Below, piece by piece: positions 57,651 to 64,000 of a stretch of 64,000 nucleotides of DNA. The position numbers were made by a program, and so were the translations under genes. Origin of the DNA: Fomitopsis serialis. Taxonomy: Eukaryota; Basidiomycota; Agaricomycetes; Polyporales; Fomitopsidaceae. The stretch covers positions 1-64,000 of the forward strand of contig NW_025955031.1 in the NCBI RefSeq assembly GCF_022376445.1. The letters are read 5' to 3'. The notes under the pieces were generated by a model, which saw only the letters and a program-made list of their open reading frames with translations, made no database searches and was not told the origin of the DNA. Numbering within the stretch: the first letter of the stretch is position 1; the number at the start of each line of letters is the position of its first letter.

Positions 57651-57814
57651 CGTAGTGCTGTCTCAGAGCCCAGGTGTCTAGAATGAATGATGACAACAGA
57701 TGCGCAGCGGTGACGAGTCAAGCCAATAGCCAAATAATGTGATATCCTCCAGCAGTAAGTAGATCGACAGCAGATGATAGCGCAAAGTATGGTGGATGGG
57801 TATGAGCGTGCAGA

Positions 57815-59142
57815 TTATGAAGGAATCGGTACGGAAGGCAGCCGCTTGGCAACGAACCTCGCTGTCCGAAAGACATGCAGCATACCAAGCACAGCTCGCT
57901 TGAAGCCGCTCTCGTCTTGATGTACGAGCCTCGTCCGGAGCTTCCACCACGAAAGCCGGCGATATATCTCGTTGAATCGAGTTTCGACCTCTGCGATAGT
58001 CGGTCGCTTCTGCGGGTCGTCTTGCACCATGTCCTGCACCAGCTGCTCCATGAACTCGAAGCCACGATAGGGCTGAGAATCGACATTCAATAGTGTAGAT
58101 CGCACGAGTGGTCAAAAACATACTTTCAAAAAGGTTATTCGTAAGAGATTGCCAAGATAGTAGATGTCGGTACGGAAAGGGTCGGCAGGTACGTCGTAGC
58201 CTTCTCCTTGGAACTCGGGGACGGTCTTGTCGCCACCAAATACCGGTAACTCTTGTGGCGGACCGCTCGAAGGCTCGTATTTTCGGGACAACCCGAAATC
58301 AATGTAGAAATATCTTGGTGGCTGCTCGGTGCGACTACAGTGCTTTGCCTTGCCGGAGAAGTCTCGAGTGAAACTTGAGACTTCAGGGTGCCATAGCTTC
58401 TTTGAATACATCGGCATGGCGTCCATCATAACGTTCAAGATGGAGATGTCCCTGATGAACGGCTCTAAGCTTTGCAATGTAGCCAGTATGAGAATATTGC
58501 ACACCGATGAGCAACATGATGGTCGTGCATGAAATGTAGTCCCTAGGTAATGGGTCAATCACCGCAGTAAATGAAACGCGGCTCATGTACATACCTCAAT
58601 CGCCTGCTTGAAGAACGCGACAGCCTCTCCGATTGTTGAAAATTCCGGTTCGTCAAAGATCTTGAGGAAAGGCATGACAATAATCGACTTCTTCGGGTCC
58701 ATTGGATCCTGCAATACGTCGAGGACGCGTATGCAGTGGTTCTTCATGTCCTGTGCTAGTTGCTCAGATGACAGGAATTGCCCTATGGCCACCTCGAACG
58801 GGTGAACGCCAGTGTCGACCGCCTTCAGCGTCACCAACGAACCATCCGACTGCCGGGTGGCATCAAGGATGGTATCTACCTGACGACAGAATGAGACAAG
58901 ACCGTGAACGACTTGCCGGAGGAGCGTACCATTGTGCTTTGACCGTCCTCGCATAACTCATAGTCCCTGTCCGTACCTAGCCAAGAAGGTTTCCAATCTG
59001 GCATATACCGTGGGCGCAACATGTACCCGCGCTCCTGGAGCCATGGCTGTCGATCACGCCAGAAGTATTCGTGCTTTGCGAGCCCGCCGGGTATTTGGGC
59101 AGCTGGCATACCAGCGTCGGCCGTGGAAGGTTGCGCGGTCAT
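57815..59142 (-). CDS. FunK1-like protein kinase G
   Basis: Start ATG 59140-59142 (MTAQPSTADAGMPAAQIPGG). Signature exon: HEYFWRDRQPWLQERGYML, PDWKPSWLGTDRDYELCEDG. Exon 2: TILDATRQSDGSLVTLKAVD, HPFEVAIGQFLSSEQ, IIVMPFLKIF, TIGEAVAFFKQAIE. Short exon near 58500-58545, spliced to DISILNVMMDAMPMYSKKLW. Exon 4: FYIDFGLSRKYE, TVPEFQGEGYDVPADPFRTD. Exon 5: FMEQLVQDMVQDDPQKRPTI, RLSWWKLRTRLVHQDESGF, tail KRLPSVPIPS (stop TAA at 57815-57817). Exons are open. In helix C the usual EVE reads EVA, so the Glu partner of the Lys may be shifted. Head to head with P5. Confidence 0.9.
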
Positions 59143-59914
59143 AAAGACCCAGATTCCGTCAAGATTGAGCGGGGAGTATACGGTGACAGTCTCGCAACAT
59201 ACCGCGCGGGGCACAGACTTGGAGGATCCTCTCCAAGTCCTATTGTTTGTTCGTTCAAGGCGCCGCTGTCACGGTCACGATGTGGGCGTTTGTACGCAAG
59301 CGCCCATGTGATCGAGCGTCTATGGTGAGACCGTCGCCGCCAACTCGCCGCCGACTCCCTGTGGACCTGGTTGACTTCAATCTGAACTTTGAAGGTGGCT
59401 GCCGGCAGCGCGCGATCCTACCGCCTATACCGCGTTTGACGACCTTCAGAATACTTCGTGTGGGCTCTGCACCAGACACCAGACACATTGGAATCCGCGA
59501 TTCAAGGCGCCGCATCGTATGCTACTACACTGCACAAGTTTGTCGTCCTACTCTTGCAGCTCGAGACGCTCGCCAGACAAGGAAGTACATACCGGGTGGA
59601 AAATCCTTGTTTTCGACTCCGTACGTCAGAGAAGCTACGTGGCTCCATTGGAAAATCGTCGCAACAAGAAAGTCTCGCATGTCACTGACACCGGCCTGGG
59701 AAGCATCCATGCACGCTAGACCAGCGGATCTTGACGTGATGCCCGCGTACCTAGGCAGGCGACCCTTTTCGAAACGACCAGTATCCAGGGCGTCCAGCCA
59801 TTTTTGTCATGCGTTATCTTCCACAGCCTCTGCCGCGGTTTAAATACATTCCAAGCACGTCAACCCGTTAGTTCACTTACCTCCAGATATCTGCTCTCGT
59901 TTGCGTCTGACAGA
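59143..59914. promoter_or_regulatory. Divergent spacer between kinase G and P5
   Basis: 772 bases, nearly the same length as the F-P4 spacer. A TATA-like tttaaata lies at 59839-59846, about 70 bases before the P5 start. No other gene supported. Confidence 0.45.
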
Positions 59915-60921
59915 ATGTCTCTGCCCGACGGTGACCTCGGTGGAAGCGGCAACGCCAGTCAAACTCAAGACAAGCCTCGTCGATTCATCCTTCTTAGTCT
60001 GCCCGAGTCCGTCCTGGCCTCAGTCGTACTGAAGGAAGGCGATAAGGCACAAGCGAAGACGCTACAGCTACTGGAGGAGACGCATGCCTACATGGATAAA
60101 CACGTTCATAACCGTTTACATGAAAGATACGACGAGTACGGCATTCAGACTCCCTCTGCTGTTGAACATGACTGATGTCATTTTTGCAGCTTGAAGACTA
60201 ACAGGCTCGAGATGAAGCACGGATTCATCAAGCGAATACAACAATGGGATAAAATTGTGGTCTACAGGGATAGATCTATCAAGTTGAAGAAGCTGACCGT
60301 GGTACGTAGCACGACTTTTTCGTCACGATCATGGACTGGCGATGGCGCAGTCCTCATTGTTGATGGCGGCAATGTCAGGTCTCTTCAGAGCTCGCACGGA
60401 GCGAGGAGTTGTGGAAGCATAAACGTCACAGGTCTTCGCCAAAAAACAATCGACCGTCACACGATGCAGGTGAGCTGTACCACGCGTTGTGTCGTTCCGA
60501 TTTGGACTCATGATTCGTACCAGCCTCGACATCTCGTCAATCCACCGTGGATGAAACGCTGGCAGAGTTTGACCATGCTTCACCAGTTACGAGCCAACTC
60601 GGTGCAAATGTTGATGCGCCTGCCACTTCCCCTGGTTGGTGCTCTCTATAGGAATTACGTGCTCTAAGTCTCACCATAGTTTCTTGCACAGTTGATCCTC
60701 CAGCTGCACCAGAAGATGCTATCACAGTTCAGCCGCGTTACGTCGCTGTTGAAGCGGACTCGGAGGGGCAGCCCGTTGGTGGCCCCGTCTCCTTCCACTC
60801 GGAGATCGAACTACAGGATATGATCAAACGCGGACAGCTCGAGGAGGTACTCGAGACGCCCGATGACAGTAATCCATTCGCGGATAGCCGTGGAGTAGCT
60901 GTATCACCAGACGCAGCGTGA
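59915..60921 (+). CDS. P5: small accessory protein paired with kinase G
   Basis: Unrecognised family, closest to P4. Exon 1 (59915-60135, phase 2 end) starts MSLPDGDLGGSGNASQTQ, then RRFILLSLPESVLASVVLKE, GDKAQAKTLQLLEETHAYMD and HNRLHERYD. Exon 2 (60190-60301): LKTNRLEMKHGFIKRIQQWD and VVYRDRSIKLKKLTV. Exon 3 (60379-60470) opens VSSELARSEELWKHK. Exon 4 (from about 60530) is polar: STSRQSTVDETLAEFDHASP. The last exon (from about 60690) reads VQPRYVAVEADSEGQP, SEIELQDMIKRGQLEEVLE and DDSNPFADSRGVAV, stop 60919-60921. All junctions close in phase. About 250 residues, acidic C-terminus. Confidence 0.75.
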
Positions 60922-61585
60922 AGAATCATCAATCATGGGATATTCACAGGTAGGTGACTTGTATGTTCTTGTAATGGCGTACTTACAAGCAATAGGACTG
61001 TAGGAGTCGCTCGATCGCATCTAACCAAGGTTGACTCGGAGTTATGGGTCTATGGATCTTGTACTCCGTGGAGTTATAGTCCGGGGACGAACTCGGTGAC
61101 TGATACTCGCGCGCGGGCGCGCTGACTCGTAATATACTTGTAATTACTGTCAATAACAGCTCTACATGGGCGTCGTTACATTCGTTGTACTCTTGAAATA
61201 GTCGCTCCTTCTGCTTCACATCACCACGAGGGTAATCAACGCTTTCGAGTCGATGTACTTATTGATGACACCAAAGTCAGGCCGCCAGCCCGCTGAATAG
61301 GGAGCGCTGAAGAGTATTAGCGAGATAGTATTGCCGAATTCCGGTGCTGTCTGCATACTACAACCAGTGCGGAAGCTGTTGCGTTAGCCTGGTAACTTGG
61401 TGCCACAGCTGAGTCGAAAATTCCGAGCACATGTAAAGCTGAATTCACGACTCGCGCGTGGGCCGCGTGGGCTCAGGGGGGACGACCATGATAAAGTCAT
61501 AACCTCAAAGGAAAACTAGATGGACAGTAAACGAGCAACGATAATATAGTGTTAAACCAATTCGGAATCCGACTGCATACGTTGA
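60922..61585. other. Region after P5 without an assignable gene
   Basis: A minus-strand frame (61219-60983) starting MKQKERLFQEYNECNDAHVE has no recognisable motif. Nothing else seen. Confidence 0.35.
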
Positions 61586-61735
61586 TCATGAAAAGGGTAT
61601 CGGTGCGGGAGGCCGCCACTTGGCGACGAACTTCGCTGTCCGGAAGATGTGCAGTGTACCAAGCACGACTCGGTCAAAAACAGTTTCGTCTTTATGCACC
61701 AGCCTCCCTCGCAGCTTCCACCACGAGAGTTGGCG
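61586..61735 (-). pseudogene. Kinase C-terminal remnant next to P6
   Basis: The last exon end of a kinase of the F/G/H type: SWWKLRGRLVHKDETVFDRV, VLGTLHIFRTAKFVAK and a tail PPAPIPFS, with the stop (tca on the plus strand) at 61586-61588. It breaks off abruptly where the P6 remnant starts on the other strand. All catalytic parts are missing. Confidence 0.7.
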
Positions 61736-61739
61736 GTAA

Positions 61740-62240
61740 ATCCTTTGCAGCGAAGCTCGCTGGGCCCCTCAGGTCCTTACGGGCACTGCGGCAAGGCGAC
61801 AAAGCCCAGGCTACGACGATGCAACTAATAGAAGAGCATCGTAGGATTCTGGATAGTCAAGTCCATGAAAGTTTGCTCGCGGAACTTTATGGTGCAGAAT
61901 CCTATACCTATACTCTGAGTCCGCGTGGCTTGGGCTGCGGTGTACATTGGTGCAGTGAATATGATTTCTTGGGACTGGAGTTTCACTCACACTGTGGCTT
62001 GCGCTGGTCAGCGCGCAGGCCAGCCTGTCGTGGGCGATGCCATGGGCCACATAGTCGGCCCTCTACAACACAGGCCTCGGATGTTCTAACCTTGATTTGC
62101 ACTTCGTTAATGAGTCGCTACTGTCGATGATGGACCTCGATTCATGGCGAGAACAACAGTCCCATAGCCATGGGAGCCTCAGATTTTTTCAATCCTGCGC
62201 GAGCTCCCATCTCCGAAGCCCTTCGTTAGTGCCTTGAAAA
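61740..62240 (+). pseudogene. P6: decayed P-type gene
   Basis: The plus strand reads GPLRSLRALRQGDKAQATTM and QLIEEHRRILDSQVHESLL (about 61765-61880), matching the GDKAQ...LLEETHAYMD...NRLH core of P4 and P5 and the GPLVRML...GDK of P1. The expected start codon and the preceding residues are replaced by the kinase remnant, and later exons are broken. The continuation aligns with 56890 onward. Confidence 0.65.
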
Positions 62241-62570
62241 TTGCAGGATCCGATCACTGAGCGCGGATGCGGGCCATGTTTCCATATTAACGCTATGTGC
62301 TTGCGTGCCGTCTTTGTGTGCGAATACTGAAGGGCGCTCCGTCGACTAGGGTGTCTGTTGCCAGGGGGTTCCATGGCATCTGAGGCTGACACATAAGAAT
62401 AGAACTATGTAGCGGAACGGCGCCCATGTCCGGCACCGTACAAACCATCTTGCCAGCCGATAGGTGCACCATGCCCGTAGTGGAAGGTGTTGTTTGTCGG
62501 TCAGGTCCGCCGCAGGAAGGTGCAACAATTGCAACCTAGCGTTGATGACCCAGGCCGTGGTACAGACCTC
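61885..62570. repeat. Duplicated block Y, copy 2
   Basis: Partner of 56890-57650, here lying beyond the 3' end of kinase H. Its first part overlaps the P6 remnant, so the block appears to have begun as the 3' half of a P gene plus flanking DNA that was copied together with the kinase. Confidence 0.65.
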
Positions 62571-62759
62571 AGGATCCATGTGTTCCTGAAACGATCATGG
62601 CAAGACTCGCACCGCAGTGAGAACAGGGATGGAACAGGGTATACGGTCGGATGTTCGATCCATAATCAAGAACTGTGATAGCATCCAGCAAAGTACAGGT
62701 AGAAAAACAGCGACGATAGCGTGGAGAGTACGACCATTGCATCCACCGAGGCAGGTAGA

Positions 62760-64000
62760 TCATGAAGAGGGAATCGGGATGGGAGGCCGCCGCTTGGCGA
62801 CGGACTGCGCTTTCACGAAGAAGTGCATCGTGTCCAGTATGGCACGCACAAAGCCATTTTCACCTCTATGCACTAGCCGCGACCGAAGCTGCCACGACGA
62901 CAGGCGGCGATAGCCGTCGTTGAAACGCGTCTCCACCTCAGCAATGGTCGGTCGCTTCCCCGGGTCGGCTTGTACCATGTCTGCCACGAGCTCTTCCATG
63001 AACTCGAATCCGCGGAAGTGCTTGCAGCCAATGTGAGTCAGTGAAGCACAAACGGAACACTGAGAAACGCACATTCAAGAACGTGAGCCGGAAAAGATTG
63101 CCGAGGTAGTATATATCGGTACGGAAGGGATCCGCCGGCGCATCGTAGCCGTCTCCTTGGAACTCCGGGACGCTTTTGTCGCCGCCCAAGATTGGCAGCT
63201 CCCGTGGTGACTCATCTTCCGGCTCGTATTTGCGTGACAATCCAAAGTCAATGTAGAAGTATTTCATCGGTCGCTCGGTACGGCTGAAGTGCTTCGCGCT
63301 TCCGGAGAAGTCGCGAGTATACCTAGGTGATTCAGGATGCCACAACTTCTTTGAGTACAATGGTACTGCGTCCATCATGACGTTCCGAGTTGATATATCC
63401 CTTTGGACCGAGGTGAGATTCGCTACCAAGTCTAATAAGTGGTGCTGTCGCACCGGTGAGCGACAAGATGGTCGTGCATGAAGTGTAGTCCCTAGGGAGT
63501 AGATGAGCGCGGAAGCGAGTCGGAGCGAAGGTAACACGCATACCTTAATCATCTGTATACAGAAAGCGACAGCTTCTCCTACCGTTAAAAACTCTGGCTT
63601 ATGATAGCTCTTGAGGAGAGGCATGACAACTATTGACAGCTTGGAGTCAATCGGATCCTGCAGCACGTCGAGGATGCGCACGCAATGATTCCGAGGATCC
63701 TGTGCTAGTTGCTCAGACGACAGGAATTCTCCAATTTCAACCTCGAACGGATGAACGGCAGTATCGACCCTCTTCAATGTCACCAACAAACCATCGGACT
63801 GTCGAGTGGCATCCAAAATGGTCGGCATCTGAACAGAGTGAGATGACATCCGGGGTCCGCAAAAGACGAGCGTACCAGCGTGCTTTGGCCATCTTCGCAA
63901 TCTCTGTAGAACTTGTCTGTACCCAACCACGAGGGCTTCCAGTCTGGCCTGTATCGTGGGCGTAACATGTATCCCCGCTCCTGGAGCCAAGGTTGCCGAT
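62760..64000 (-). CDS. FunK1-like protein kinase H, cut by the window edge
   Basis: The start lies to the right of the window. Visible from the edge inward: RDRQPWLQERGYMLRPRYRP, SWLGTDKFYRDCEDGQSTLV; exon 2 TILDATRQSDGLLVTLKRVD, HPFEVEIGEFLSSEQ, IVVMPLLKSY, TVGEAVAFCIQMIK; a short exon near 63455-63495 for HFMHDHLVAHR, spliced to DISTRNVMMDAVPLYSKKLW; exon 4 KYFYIDFGLSRKYEPED, SVPEFQGDGYDAPADPFRTD; exon 5 FMEELVADMVQADPGKRPTI and tail PIPIPSS (stop 62760-62762). The catalytic residues are present; the usual ILN before VMMD reads TRN here. A partner P gene would be expected on the plus strand just beyond the window. Confidence 0.88.

Noticed and set aside
1..64000. CRISPR array, rRNA, tRNA or viral genes
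   Set aside because: No spaced direct-repeat array, no conserved rRNA stretch and no T-loop GTTCGA with a fitting cloverleaf were found; the genes are eukaryotic and intron-rich.
25667..64000. Kinase array as a composite transposon
   Set aside because: No transposase, terminal inverted repeats or long terminal repeats seen at module borders; segmental duplication explains the pattern.

Overview
The window reads as nuclear DNA of an agaricomycete basidiomycete, most likely a wood-decay polypore-type fungus. This is an inference from dense short introns (mostly 45-65 nt, GT-AG), compact divergent gene pairs, clear eukaryotic housekeeping genes, and a large paralogous family of FunK1-like kinases of the kind that is expanded in mushrooms. 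No rRNA, tRNA, CRISPR array or intact transposon was seen.

Layout. Positions 1-17.4 kb hold ordinary genes: a 5'-truncated phosphomannomutase, a CUE-domain protein (minus), an uncharacterised coiled-coil/acidic protein, the V-ATPase c'' subunit VMA16 divergent from the small GTPase ARL3/ARFRP1, a CLC chloride/proton exchanger with CBS domains, and an F-box protein. Positions 17.4-39.2 kb and 52-64 kb are an accessory region built from one repeated design: a kinase gene on the minus strand, a 0.8-1.35 kb spacer, and on the plus strand, head to head, a gene for a small protein of an unrecognised family (called P here). Five such pairs are visible (kinases C, D, E, F, G with P1-P5). A sixth kinase (H) runs off the right edge. 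There is also an orphan kinase on the plus strand (A), several kinase and P remnants, and duplicated decayed blocks on the 3' side of the kinases. Positions 39.9-51.4 kb are a housekeeping island that splits the array: CCR4 deadenylase, mevalonate diphosphate decarboxylase, a cupin, a very short cysteine-containing peptide behind a strong TATA box, a predicted mitochondrial protein fused to CCHC zinc knuckles, and an NmrA-like oxidoreductase.

The main point of interest is the kinase-P module. Kinase subtype and P subtype match pair by pair, so the two genes were copied, or have diverged, as a unit. The P family has a conserved exon plan (first intron always in phase 2 where it could be resolved, third exon opening on an SS-x-x-AR motif) but no domain I can name. 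What the pair does is unknown.

A caution on the data: several conserved genes (MVD1, CLC, VMA16, ARL3, kinase E) can only be read through if one base is restored at short homopolymers. The losses are single-base and sit in genes that are normally essential, so I read them as consensus errors rather than pseudogenes. Exon limits given here are by eye, from splice signals and family conservation.
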